Below are positions 19,964 through 28,728 of a stretch of DNA of 64,000 bases, piece by piece (position 1 is the stretch's first letter; every line of letters starts with the position of its first letter). The DNA lies in the NCBI RefSeq assembly GCF_000576425.1, contig NZ_KK069988.1, positions 291,976 through 355,975 of the forward strand, given 5' to 3'. Under the pieces are notes generated by a model. That model was not told where the DNA came from, did not search any database, and worked only from the letters and a program-made list of their open reading frames with translations. The position numbers and the translations under genes were made by a program. This DNA comes from Brachybacterium phenoliresistens. Its GTDB lineage: Bacteria > Actinomycetota > Actinomycetes > Actinomycetales > Dermabacteraceae.

Positions 19964-21301
19964 ATGGAACGCCACCACGACGATGTCATCCGCACCGTGC
20001 AGGACCGCGACGTCCGCTTCATCCGCCTCTGGTTCTGCGACGTGGTCGGGACGCTCAAATCCGTGGCGATCTCCCCGGCGGACCTCGAGACCGCGTTCAC
20101 CGAGGGCATCGGGATCGACGGGTCCACGATCGAGGGCCTGACCCGCGCCTACGAGTCCGACATGCTGCTGCGGCCCGACCCCGGCACCTTCCAGACGCTG
20201 CCGTGGCGCGGCGAGGTCTCCGGCACCGCCCGCATGATGTGCGACGTGCTCACCCCGGACGGTGAGGCGGCCGCCTCGGACCCGCGGCGGGTGCTCAAGG
20301 ACGTGATGGACCGCGCCGAGGCGAAGGGCCTGGAGTACTTCACGCACCCGGAGATCGAGTTCTACCTGTTCCAGGAGCAGTGGCGGGACGGGCAGCCGCT
20401 GCGGCCCATCGACAACGCCGGCTACTTCGACCACGTCCACCACGCCGGCGGGCAGGACTTCCGCCGCACGGTCATCTCCTACCTCGAGGCCATGAACATC
20501 CAGGTGGAGTACTCCCACCACGAGAACGGCCCCGGGCAGAACGAGATCGATCTGCGCTATGCGGACGCGCTGACCACCGCCGACAACATCCTCACCTTCC
20601 GGACCGTGGTCAAGGAGGTCGCCCTGTCCATGGGGCAGGTGGCCTCCTTCATGCCCAAGCCGATGTTCGACCGCCCCGGCAACGGCATGCACACCCACCT
20701 GTCGCTGTTCAGCAACGGCAAGAACGTCTTCCATGAACCGGGCGCGGAGTTCGGGCTCTCCCGCACCGCCCGCCAGTTCATCGCCGGGCTGCTGCGCCAT
20801 GCGAGCGAGTACGCGGTGCTCACCAACCAGTTCGTGAACTCGTACAAGCGGCTGTGGGGCGCGCAGGAGGCGCCGAGCTTCATCTGCTGGGGCCACAACA
20901 ACCGCTCCGCGCTCGTGCGCGTGCCCTTCCACAAGCCCACCAAGGGCACCAGCTCCCGCGTCGAGTTCCGGGGCCTGGACTCCGCCGCCAACCCGTACCT
21001 GGCCTTCGCCGCTCTGCTCGGCGCGGGCATGAAGGGCATCGAGGAGGAGTACGAGCTGCCCGAGGGGGCGGAGGACACCGTCTGGCAGCTCACCGACCGC
21101 GAGCGCCGCGCGCTGGGCATCGACCCGCTGCCCACCGACCTGTACCGCGCCCTGGAGGCCTTCGAGGAGTCCGAGCTGATGGCCGAGATCCTCGGGGAGC
21201 AGGTCTTCGAGCACATCCTGCGCAACAAGCACGACGAGTGGCACACCTACCGCTCCCAGGTCACGGGAGTGGAGCTCGAGACCACCTTCGGCAGGATCTG
21301 A
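19964..21301 (+). CDS. glnA2: Glutamine synthetase type I, GlnA2-like (not adenylylatable)
   Basis: A 445-residue GS-I protein matching mycobacterial GlnA2 in length and order. Visible motifs are GIGIDGSTIEG, the metal-binding YFTHPEIEFYLF, NGMHTHLSLF and SRVEFRGLDSAANPYLAF. Where housekeeping GlnA has its adenylylated tyrosine, this protein reads DTVWQLTDRE with W374, so GlnE cannot modify it. The ATG at 19964 aligns with GlnA2 starts; an earlier GTG at 19946 has GGGAGG before it and is possible. It lies three bases before glnE. It may make glutamine or gamma-glutamylate another amine. Confidence 0.9.
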   Translation: MERHHDDVIRTVQDRDVRFIRLWFCDVVGTLKSVAISPADLETAFTEGIGIDGSTIEGLTRAYESDMLLRPDPGTFQTLPWRGEVSGTARMMCDVLTPDGEAAASDPRRVLKDVMDRAEAKGLEYFTHPEIEFYLFQEQWRDGQPLRPIDNAGYFDHVHHAGGQDFRRTVISYLEAMNIQVEYSHHENGPGQNEIDLRYADALTTADNILTFRTVVKEVALSMGQVASFMPKPMFDRPGNGMHTHLSLFSNGKNVFHEPGAEFGLSRTARQFIAGLLRHASEYAVLTNQFVNSYKRLWGAQEAPSFICWGHNNRSALVRVPFHKPTKGTSSRVEFRGLDSAANPYLAFAALLGAGMKGIEEEYELPEGAEDTVWQLTDRERRALGIDPLPTDLYRALEAFEESELMAEILGEQVFEHILRNKHDEWHTYRSQVTGVELETTFGRI

Positions 21302-21304
21302 GCC

Positions 21305-24289
21305 GTGCCCGTCCCCTCCCGCGCCGAGCTCGTCCGGCTCGGCTTCGCCCGCGCCGATCGGGCCGAGCGCTTCCTCGCCGATCCGCTGCTCTCGCCGATG
21401 TCCCGCGAGCTGATCGAGGCCATCGCCGCCTCCGCCGACCCGGACGAGGCGACCATCGGCCTGCTGCGACTGATGGAGTCGATGGATCGGGCCGGCCTGC
21501 GGGAGCAGGGCCGCGCGATCCTCGCCGGGGAGTCTGGCCGGGACCTCGTGCGGGTGCTCGGGGCCAGCGTCGCCCTCGGCGACCACCTCACCCGCCACCC
21601 CGAGACGCTGTCCGCGCTGCTGGGCGGGCAGGACGAGCCGCTGGCCTCCGCGGAGGCCTATCGGACCCGGATCCTCGAGGCGGTCGGCGCCGATCCCGGT
21701 TCGGCGATCCCGGTGGCCTCCGGCACCGGGGACGAGCTGCGCATCGCCTACTTCACGAGCCTCGCCGGGATCGCCCTGGCCGATCTCACCGCCGCGGATC
21801 CCGTCGCGCTGCAGGTGCGCGTCTCCCAGGCCCTCGCGGATCTCGCGGCGGCCGCCCTCGAGGGCGCCCTGGCCCTGGCCCGCGCCCTCACCGAGGACCA
21901 TGAGCAGGTGCTGCTGTCCATCCTGGCGATGGGCAAGACGGGCGCCCGGGAGCTCAACTACATCTCCGACGTCGACGTGCTGTACGTCGTCGCCCCGGCC
22001 GGGGGCGCGGAGGTCTCGGGGGAGACGCTCACCGCCGTGGGCGGGGCCCTGGCCCGGCATGTGGCCCGGGTGTGCTCCGAGCGGACCGCCGAGGGCTCGC
22101 TGTGGCAGGTCGACGCCAACCTCCGGCCCGAGGGCAAGGACGGCGAGCTGGTGCGGACCATCGACTCCTACCGCCGCTACTACGAGCGCTGGGCGGACTC
22201 ATGGGAGTTCCAGGCGCTGCTGAAGGCCCGCCCCGTCGCCGGCGACCCCGGCCTCGGCGCCGCGTTCGTGGACCTCGTCCAGCCGATGGTGTGGCAGGCC
22301 TCCACCCGCGAGGGCTTCGTGGACGACACCCGCGCCATGCGCCGGCGGGTGGTGGACCTCATCCCGCATGCGGAGACCGAGCGCAACGTCAAGCTGGGCC
22401 CCGGCGGCCTGCGCGACGTCGAGTTCACGGTCCAGCTGCTGCAGATGGTCCACGGCCGCGGCGACGAGACCCTGCGCACCCGCGGCACCCTCGAGGCGCT
22501 CTCCCTGCTGCGCGACGGCGGCTACGTCTCGCGCGCGCAGGCCGACGAGATGGACGAGGCGTACCGCTTCCTGCGCGTGGTCGAGCACCGCATCCAGCTG
22601 CATCGTCTGCGCCGCAGCCAGGTCATCCCCGACGCGCCGGCGGACCTACGCCGCCTGGCACGGACCGTCGGCCTGGGCACGGAGGACTTCGCCCGCCGCA
22701 TCGGCTCGGTGCGCCGCCGGGGCCGCCCGCTGCACGAGGAGATCTTCTACCGCCCCCTGCTGCAGACCGCGGCCGGGCTCAGCGACGGGGAGGTCCGCCT
22801 CACCCCGGCCTCCGCCCAGGCGCGGCTCGCGGCCATCGGCTACCGCGACCCCGTCAGGGCGACCCGGCACATCGCCGCCCTCACCGGCGGCGTCTCCCGC
22901 TCCGCGGCGATCCAGCGGCAGCTGCTGCCGGCGCTGCTGGAATGGTTCGCCGACGGCATCGACCCGGACATGGGGCTGCTGGCCTTCCGCCGCCTCAGCG
23001 AGGAGGCCGGGTCCACGCACTGGTTCCTCGGCATGCTGCGCGACAGCGGCGTGGCGGCCAAGCGCCTGACCCGGGTGCTCAGCTCCTCCCGGTACGTCGG
23101 GGACCAGCTGGTGGCGATGCCGTACGCGACGCGCTGGCTCAGCCGCGACGAGGAGCTGCGGCCGCTGCGCGCCGCCGAGCTGGGGGAGGAGCTCACCGCC
23201 TCCATGCGCCGGGCCTCCAGCGTCGCCGATGCGGTCACCGTCGTGCGCGACGTGCGCCGTCGCGAGATCACGCGCATCGCGCTGTCGCGCCTGTCCGAGC
23301 GCATCGGCCCGATCGAGGTGGGCGGGGCGCTGAGCGATCTCGCCGACGCCGAGCTCGCCGCCGCCCTGGACCTGGCCATGACCGAGGAGAACGCCCGGGG
23401 GATCCGCATGGCGGTGATCGCCCTGGGCAGCTTCGGCGCCCGGGAGATGGGCTACGCCTCCGATGCGGACGTGCAGTTCGTCGTCGAGGACGCGGGCGCC
23501 GGCGAGGACGCCGTGTCCCAGGGGATCCGTGTCGCCACCGCCGTCCAGAAGATCCTCAACGCCCCCAGCGCGGGGATGGACATGAAGGTCAGCGCGGATC
23601 TGCGGCCCGAGGGGCGGGCCGGGGCGCTGGCGCGGTCCGCCGACTCCTGGGAGGGGTACTACCGCCGCCACGCCGAGCACTGGGAGCTGCAGGCGCTGCT
23701 GCGGGCCCGGGTCTGCGCCGGCGACGCGGACCTCGCCGCGCGCCTCGAGGAGAGCCTGGACGCCCTGCGCTACCCGGCCGAGGGCCTCACCCCGGCGCGG
23801 GAACGGGACCTGTCCCGGATGAAGGCACGGATCGAGTCCGAGCGCCTTCCCCGCGGGGTCACCCCCGAACGGCACCTCAAGCTGGGGCGCGGCGCGATGA
23901 CCGATGTCGAGTGGGTCGTCCAGAAGCTCCAGCTCGCGCACGCCGGCGCGGATCCGTCCCTGCGGATCGTCGGCACGCTGCCGGCCCTGGACGCCCTCGC
24001 GGCGGCGGGGATCCTGCCCGCCGACGAGGCGGAGGAGCTGGCCGAGGCCTGGCTGCTGGCCTGGCGGCTGCGCCGGGCGCTGTTCCTGTGGAAGGGGCGC
24101 GAGACCGATGCGCTGCCGGCCGACCGCACCGACCGCCGCGCCCTGGCCCTGCTGGTCGAGGGGTCCGATGCCAGCGCCCGCTCCCTCGAGGAGCACTATC
24201 TGCGCGTCACCCGCCGAGCCCGCGCGATCGCGGAACGGGAGATCTTCGGCGAGGTGATGCATCGGCTGCCCGGGGAGACCCATCCGTGA
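21305..24289 (+). CDS. glnE: Glutamine synthetase adenylyltransferase / adenylyl-removing enzyme
   Basis: A 994-residue bifunctional enzyme that adds and removes AMP on a tyrosine of glutamine synthetase according to nitrogen status. Two nucleotidyltransferase domains are visible: MGKTGARELNYISDVDVLYV (about residue 210) and LGSFGAREMGYASDADVQFVV (about residue 705). Each is followed by helical PII-uridylyltransferase-like regions with KLGPGGLRDVEFTVQ and KLGRGAMTDVEWVVQ. The start is GTG at 21305, three bases after glnA2. Its likely substrate is GlnA1 at 25.7-27.1 kb. Confidence 0.96.
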   Translation: MPVPSRAELVRLGFARADRAERFLADPLLSPMSRELIEAIAASADPDEATIGLLRLMESMDRAGLREQGRAILAGESGRDLVRVLGASVALGDHLTRHPETLSALLGGQDEPLASAEAYRTRILEAVGADPGSAIPVASGTGDELRIAYFTSLAGIALADLTAADPVALQVRVSQALADLAAAALEGALALARALTEDHEQVLLSILAMGKTGARELNYISDVDVLYVVAPAGGAEVSGETLTAVGGALARHVARVCSERTAEGSLWQVDANLRPEGKDGELVRTIDSYRRYYERWADSWEFQALLKARPVAGDPGLGAAFVDLVQPMVWQASTREGFVDDTRAMRRRVVDLIPHAETERNVKLGPGGLRDVEFTVQLLQMVHGRGDETLRTRGTLEALSLLRDGGYVSRAQADEMDEAYRFLRVVEHRIQLHRLRRSQVIPDAPADLRRLARTVGLGTEDFARRIGSVRRRGRPLHEEIFYRPLLQTAAGLSDGEVRLTPASAQARLAAIGYRDPVRATRHIAALTGGVSRSAAIQRQLLPALLEWFADGIDPDMGLLAFRRLSEEAGSTHWFLGMLRDSGVAAKRLTRVLSSSRYVGDQLVAMPYATRWLSRDEELRPLRAAELGEELTASMRRASSVADAVTVVRDVRRREITRIALSRLSERIGPIEVGGALSDLADAELAAALDLAMTEENARGIRMAVIALGSFGAREMGYASDADVQFVVEDAGAGEDAVSQGIRVATAVQKILNAPSAGMDMKVSADLRPEGRAGALARSADSWEGYYRRHAEHWELQALLRARVCAGDADLAARLEESLDALRYPAEGLTPARERDLSRMKARIESERLPRGVTPERHLKLGRGAMTDVEWVVQKLQLAHAGADPSLRIVGTLPALDALAAAGILPADEAEELAEAWLLAWRLRRALFLWKGRETDALPADRTDRRALALLVEGSDASARSLEEHYLRVTRRARAIAEREIFGEVMHRLPGETHP

Positions 24290-24353
24290 GACGCCACCCA
24301 CCCCCGCGTCCCTGCCGTGCATCGGCCCGGGCACTGCGTAGGCTGGGATCACC

Positions 24354-25535
24354 ATGACCTCTCCGAGACTGAGCATCGACACCCCGCGCGGCCGCATGTA
24401 CGCGCTCGAGCCGGGCGGTGCACCGCTGTACCCCTCCATCACCACCGTCGCCGGGATGCGGGCCAAGGACCACCTGCAGGGCTGGTACGCCACCATGGCG
24501 TCGAAGCGTGCGCTGGAGATGTTCGACTACCTGCGGCGCAACCCCGATCGGGCGAGCGAGGAGATCCGTCGCGTGACTTCCTCCAAGTGGGGCACGCAGA
24601 AGAAGATCGCCGCCGCCGCGGAGGACTACACCCGCCGCGCCTCCGACTTCGGCACCTACGTCCATGCCCTCTGCGAGGACTGGGAGCGCAGCGGCTCCCG
24701 GCCCTCCCGCCAGGACATGTCCGACAAGGCCGCCCAGCTCCGCGCCGATGCCGGCGCCCTCGCCCAGGAGCGCAGCCTGGAGGACCTGCTGGCCCGCGCC
24801 GACCAGCGCCTGGACGGCTTCGGCTCCTTCCTCGAGGACTTCCAGCCGGAGTTCGTCGAGGTCGAGCAGACCGTGGTCAACCACGAGGTCGGCTACGCCG
24901 GCACCACCGACGCGATCGTGAAGATCGGCAACTCCCTGCTCAGCGCCGACATCAAGACCTCCAAGAAGGTCCGCGGGGACTACGCGCTGCAGGGCGTCGC
25001 CGTGGTCAACGCCGAGCAGCTGCTGGACGACGACGGCACCGTGCGCCCCATGCCGGACCTGGTGGGGGCGTGCGTGATCCACCTGCCCGAGGCCGGCGGC
25101 TACAGCGTCGTCCCCCTGCGCACCGGCGACGCGGAGTTCGCCGTCTTCCGCGCCCTGAAGCAGGCCTGGCTGTTCGAGGCCGAGGAGTGCATCAGCGCCC
25201 CCAGCACCACCCCGCAGCAGCTGCTGCTGAGCCTGCTGCGTGCCAAGGGCGGCCTGGACGCCCTGGGATCCCTCGCAGCGCCGAGCGGACGATCGGCCTC
25301 GCCCGACCGGACCGCAGCGCCGCTCGAGGAGGTCGCGCCGCTCGGCGACCAGCCCGCCTCCGGCCCGGCGCCGCTCTCGCCGCAGGAGATCCCGGCCGGC
25401 GCCGCGCAGCCCGCGGCGGCGCCCGATGGCGCGGCCCCGGCGGCCGAGGGCGCCGCGACAGCCCCCGGCCCTGATCTCTCCCGCGCTGCCGATCCGGCAC
25501 CCCGGGACACCTCAGCGCTCCAGCCGCGCTTCTGA
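24354..25535 (+). CDS. Putative PD-(D/E)XK (RecB/Cas4-like) nuclease-fold protein
   Basis: A 393-residue protein of no named family. Residues about 165-215 match a RecB-type nuclease core: an upstream glutamate, YAGTTDAIV with D186, SADIKTSKK with D199 and K201, and a following YALQG with Q213. This order (E, D, DxK, Q) is the PD-(D/E)XK pattern of Cas4 and AddB. The first 150 residues are helical with many charges. The last 100 are Pro/Ala-rich and disordered. A TAGGCT hexamer nine bases before the ATG suggests a near-leaderless mRNA. It follows glnE with a 64-base gap. The fold assignment is by motif reading only. Confidence 0.6.
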   Translation: MTSPRLSIDTPRGRMYALEPGGAPLYPSITTVAGMRAKDHLQGWYATMASKRALEMFDYLRRNPDRASEEIRRVTSSKWGTQKKIAAAAEDYTRRASDFGTYVHALCEDWERSGSRPSRQDMSDKAAQLRADAGALAQERSLEDLLARADQRLDGFGSFLEDFQPEFVEVEQTVVNHEVGYAGTTDAIVKIGNSLLSADIKTSKKVRGDYALQGVAVVNAEQLLDDDGTVRPMPDLVGACVIHLPEAGGYSVVPLRTGDAEFAVFRALKQAWLFEAEECISAPSTTPQQLLLSLLRAKGGLDALGSLAAPSGRSASPDRTAAPLEEVAPLGDQPASGPAPLSPQEIPAGAAQPAAAPDGAAPAAEGAATAPGPDLSRAADPAPRDTSALQPRF

Positions 25536-25636
25536 CGGCCCGCATCGGCTCCCGCGTCCGCGATCCGGAGGCGGGATCGATGCGGCGCGCCGGCAGGAGC
25601 GCTGACCCCGCGACGGACCCGGGCCCTGACGCCGAA

Positions 25637-25678
25637 CCGCCCGACCCGTGCGCAGCGATGCTGCGACGGATCGGGCGG
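25637..25678. terminator. Imperfect hairpin between the nuclease-fold gene and glnA1
   Basis: Arms of 20 and 19 bases (25637-25656 with 25660-25678) pair with one bulge and a mismatch around a GAT loop. It lies between convergent genes. Confidence 0.6.
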
Positions 25679-25701
25679 CAGGGGATCCCGGGGGAGTCAG
25701 C

Positions 25702-27132
25702 TCACAGGTCGTAGTAGAGCTCGAACTCGTAGGGGTGCGGGCGGAACCGGAACGGGTCCACCTCGTGGGTGCGCTTGTAGTCGATCCACGTGCTGATCAG
25801 GTCCTCGGGGAAGACATCGCCCTCGGTGAGGAACTCGTGATCCGCCTCGAGCGCGTCCAGCGCCTCCTCGAGGGAGGAGGGCAGCTGCTTGATCTGCGCG
25901 TGCTCCTCCGGGGGCAGCTCGTAGAGGTCCTTGTCGATCGGCTCCGGCGGCTCGATGCGGTTGCGGATGCCGTCGATGCCGGCCATGAGCTGCGCGGCGA
26001 AGGACAGGTACGGGTTCGCCGACGGGTCGGGAGCGCGGAACTCGATGCGCTTGGCCTTGGCCGAGGTGCCCGTGACGGGGATGCGGATGCAGGCGGAGCG
26101 GTTGCGCGCCGAGTACACCATGTTCACGGGGGCCTCGAAGCCGGGCACCAGGCGCTTGAAGGAGTTCACCGTCGGGTTGGTGAACGCCACCAGGGCCGAG
26201 GCGTGCTCGATGATGCCGCCGATGTACCAGCGGGCGATGTCCGAGAGACCGCCGTAGCCGCGCTCGTCGTAGAAGAGCGGCTCGCCGTCCTTCCACAGGG
26301 ACTGGTGGGTGTGCATGCCCGAGCCGTTGTCGCCGAAGAGGGGCTTGGGCATGAACGTCACGGTCTTGCCGGCGTTCCACACCGCGTTCTTCACGACGTA
26401 CTTGAACTTCATGACGTCGTCCGCCGCCTGCAGCAGCGTGTTGAAGCGGTAGTTGATCTCCTGCTGGCCGGCGGTGCCCACCTCGTGGTGCGCACGCTCG
26501 ACCTCGAGGCCGACCTCGGACAGCACGGCGCAGATGTCGTCGCGCAGATCCGCCATCTGGTCGTTGGGGGAGGTCGGGAAGTAGCCGCCCTTGACGCGCG
26601 TCTTGTAGCCCTGGTTCCCGCCGAACTCGGACTCGTCGCGGCCCGAGTTCCAGATCGCCTCGTCGGAGTCGATCTGGAAGAAGGAGCCGTTGATGTCCGT
26701 CTTGTAGCGGATGTCGTCGAAGATGTAGAACTCGGCCTCGGCGGCGAAGTTCGCGGTGTCGGCGATGCCGGTGGAGCGCAGGTACTCCTCGGCCTTGGCG
26801 GCCACGGTGCGCGGGTCGCGGGAGTACGGCTCGTCGGTGAACGGATCGACGATCGAGAAGTTGATGACCAGGGTCTTCCGCTCGCGGAAGGGATCGAGGT
26901 ACGCGGTCTCGAGGTCCGGGATCAGCTTCATGTCCGACTCGTGGATCGCCTGGAATCCACGGATCGAGGAGCCGTCGAACAGCTGACCGGTGGCGATGGC
27001 CTCCTCGTCGAAGCTGGCGGCGGGGACGTTGAAGTGCTGCATCACTCCGGGAAGGTCGCAGAAGCGGATGTCGACGAACTCGACGTCCTCCTCCTGCACG
27101 TACTTCACGAGCTCACTGGGATTGCTGAACAC
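25702..27132 (-). CDS. glnA: Glutamine synthetase type I, housekeeping GlnA
   Basis: A 476-residue enzyme that makes glutamine from glutamate and ammonia and forms dodecamers. Motifs include [37 protein letters not shown] and [20 protein letters not shown]. The regulatory tyrosine is present at about residue 404 in [11 protein letters not shown], so it is the expected GlnE target. GTG at 27132 is preceded by GGAGGATAC. A 120-base leader with a long inverted repeat precedes the gene. Confidence 0.97.
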   Translation of the reverse strand: MFSNPSELVKYVQEEDVEFVDIRFCDLPGVMQHFNVPAASFDEEAIATGQLFDGSSIRGFQAIHESDMKLIPDLETAYLDPFRERKTLVINFSIVDPFTDEPYSRDPRTVAAKAEEYLRSTGIADTANFAAEAEFYIFDDIRYKTDINGSFFQIDSDEAIWNSGRDESEFGGNQGYKTRVKGGYFPTSPNDQMADLRDDICAVLSEVGLEVERAHHEVGTAGQQEINYRFNTLLQAADDVMKFKYVVKNAVWNAGKTVTFMPKPLFGDNGSGMHTHQSLWKDGEPLFYDERGYGGLSDIARWYIGGIIEHASALVAFTNPTVNSFKRLVPGFEAPVNMVYSARNRSACIRIPVTGTSAKAKRIEFRAPDPSANPYLSFAAQLMAGIDGIRNRIEPPEPIDKDLYELPPEEHAQIKQLPSSLEEALDALEADHEFLTEGDVFPEDLISTWIDYKRTHEVDPFRFRPHPYEFELYYDL

Positions 27133-27258
27133 GTATCCTCCATCTGGGCGCCGCCGGATGCGGCGCTCTGTCGGGTGTACCCGTCGGCCGGGCCGAGCCC
27201 CCGGCAGCCCGAGCGGAGCACCGCCGGGCGCCCGTCGGGACGGGGCTCGATGCCGGAC

Positions 27259-27264
27259 AGTCTA
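27259..27264 (-). promoter_or_regulatory. Probable -10 element of glnA
   Basis: TAGACT on the minus strand would start transcription near 27252 and give a leader of about 120 bases. Within it CGAGCCCC (27193-27200) can pair with GGGGCTCG (27241-27248). No GlnR-type box is evident right here. Confidence 0.45.
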
Positions 27265-27331
27265 GGTGCGGTGGGGCCGCCGCGCCGCGCACATCGCCAG
27301 GACGGACGCCGCGGCTCCCAGCGCGCGGCCC

Positions 27332-27337
27332 TACGCT
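27332..27337 (+). promoter_or_regulatory. -10 element giving a leaderless RDD mRNA
   Basis: TACGCT is followed by six bases and then the GTG at 27344, so the predicted first transcribed base is the start codon. Confidence 0.45.
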
Positions 27338-27343
27338 GTGCCG

Positions 27344-27778
27344 GTGATGGAACGCAAGGATCTCGCCTCCTGGCTGGAGGGCGCGCCGCAGGACGCCGAC
27401 TACGTCCGCGGATCGGCCCTCGGCCTCCCGCCCGACGGCCCCGGATCGGTGGCGCCGTTCGGCTGCCGCGTCGTGACGCTGCTGATCGACTGGGCTGTGA
27501 GCTCGGGGGTCAGTGCGCTGGTGTTCTCCTACGACCCTCTGGCGACGTTGTCCCTGTTCGCAGCCATGAACCTGGTGATGCTGACGCTCTGGGGCGCGAC
27601 CCCGGGACAGCTCCTGATGGGCCTGCGCACCCAGCCCGTCGCGCGCCGCACCCCGATGCTCCTGCGGGCGGTCCTGCGCACCGCCGTGATGCTCCTCGTC
27701 CTGCCGGCCGCGATCTGGAACCGCGACCGCCAGCCCCTGCATGACGTCATCGCCGGGACCGCCGTCGTGCGGTCCTGA
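27344..27778 (+). CDS. RDD-family membrane protein
   Basis: A 144-residue inner-membrane protein. The RDD domain is seen as RVVTLLIDWAVSS (first helix with Arg and Asp), a second helix around LFAAMNLVMLTLWGATPGQLLMGLRTQPV, and a final helix ending RDRQPLHDVIAGTAVV. The RDD family may include ion or small-molecule transporters, but the role here is unknown. The start is read as GTG 27344, with ATG at 27347 as the alternative. It is divergent from glnA and convergent with the DUF4191 gene, the same neighbours as in mycobacteria as far as I recall. Confidence 0.88.
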   Translation: MMERKDLASWLEGAPQDADYVRGSALGLPPDGPGSVAPFGCRVVTLLIDWAVSSGVSALVFSYDPLATLSLFAAMNLVMLTLWGATPGQLLMGLRTQPVARRTPMLLRAVLRTAVMLLVLPAAIWNRDRQPLHDVIAGTAVVRS

Positions 27779-27843
27779 TCACGCTGGGACGGAATGTCAC
27801 GATCAGGTTACGAATGTAACGGTGAGGTCACGATGCCGTGATC
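27777..27843. promoter_or_regulatory. Symmetric GTnAC element in a convergent gap
   Basis: The gap holds, in order, GATCACG (27777), GTCAC (27796), GTTAC (27807), GTAAC (27816), GTCAC (27827) and CGTGATC (27837). The central GTTAC-n4-GTAAC is an inverted repeat, flanked at equal distance by GTCAC units and then by an outer inverted repeat. The patch is clearly less GC-rich than its surroundings. It looks like a protein-binding site, reminiscent of GlnR or MtrA boxes, but it is not upstream of any gene. Confidence 0.45.
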
Positions 27844-27897
27844 GCAGGGTTCTCGGGTGTGGACTGGAGGGCCCCGGGCGCGACCCCGGACAGAGGA

Positions 27898-27939
27898 ACG
27901 CCCCCGGACCGGCCGAAGGATCGGCGGGTCCGGGGGCGT
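27898..27939. terminator. Terminator between the RDD and DUF4191 genes
   Basis: A 13-bp outer stem (27898-27910 with 27927-27939) plus an inner GCCGA/TCGGC stem form a long hairpin between convergent genes. Confidence 0.82.
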
Positions 27940-27979
27940 CCGCGATGCGGGGCGTGCCCGTAGGGGGGGGTGGGCCGGG

Positions 27980-28711
27980 TCAGCGGCCGCGCAGCGCCTT
28001 GTGGTTGGGGCGCGCTCGCATCGGGTCCACGCCCTTGGGCACGGACTGGCGCAGCGAGCGCTTGAGCGCGGCCAGGCGACGGGAGACCTCGGCGGACTCG
28101 TCGCGGGTGAGGACCTTCTTCATCCGCGTCATGTGGGAGGGCAGCTTGTGCAGCGGGACCTCTCCCTCTCCGTCGCCGACGATGATCTGGTGCACCGGCA
28201 CGTTCTCGTGGTTGAGGACGCGCCGCACGCTGCGACGCTCCTTCTCCAGGAGCTTGAGCGAGACGTTCGAGCCGTTCTCCGCGATCAGGGCGATGCCGGC
28301 GCGGCCGGAGGCGCGGAAGATCATCGTCTGGGTGCGGGGGTCCAGCTGCACCGGCTCGTCCTCCACGTTCCAGCCGCGGCGGATCGACTGCAGGGCCGCG
28401 AGCGAGGCGCCCTGCTGGCCGCGGATGCGGTTGAAGGCCGCGGCCTCCGCCTTGCGGGCGAGGATGAACATCGCCGCGAGCAGACCGAACGCCAGGCCCA
28501 GGAAGATGCCGTACCAGGGGCTGTTCAGGATCAACCAGCTCAGCAGGATCGCCACCACGAGGGAGGCCACCAGGGCGAGCACCATGTACGGCACCAGCGT
28601 GCGGTCGACCTTCCGGGTCATGTCGAAGACCTGGAGCATCTGCTTGAAGCGGCCGGGCTGCTTGGGCTTCTTCGCGTCGGCCGCGGGCGAGTCGTTCTTC
28701 TTTCGTGCCAT
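27980..28711 (-). CDS. DUF4191 family membrane protein
   Basis: A 243-residue integral membrane protein of the DUF4191 family, found beside lipA in actinobacteria. A Lys-rich N-terminus precedes two helices (about residues 42-60 and 66-84), followed by a cytosolic domain with RGQQGASLAALQSIRRGWNVEDEPVQ and HENVPVHQIIVGDGEGEVPLHKLPSHM. The ATG at 28711 gives the MARKK start seen in the family. It lies 17 bases after lipA and is probably cotranscribed. Function is unknown. Confidence 0.87.
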   Translation of the reverse strand: MARKKNDSPAADAKKPKQPGRFKQMLQVFDMTRKVDRTLVPYMVLALVASLVVAILLSWLILNSPWYGIFLGLAFGLLAAMFILARKAEAAAFNRIRGQQGASLAALQSIRRGWNVEDEPVQLDPRTQTMIFRASGRAGIALIAENGSNVSLKLLEKERRSVRRVLNHENVPVHQIIVGDGEGEVPLHKLPSHMTRMKKVLTRDESAEVSRRLAALKRSLRQSVPKGVDPMRARPNHKALRGR

Positions 28712-28728
28712 CGTCTGCTTTCGGGGCG

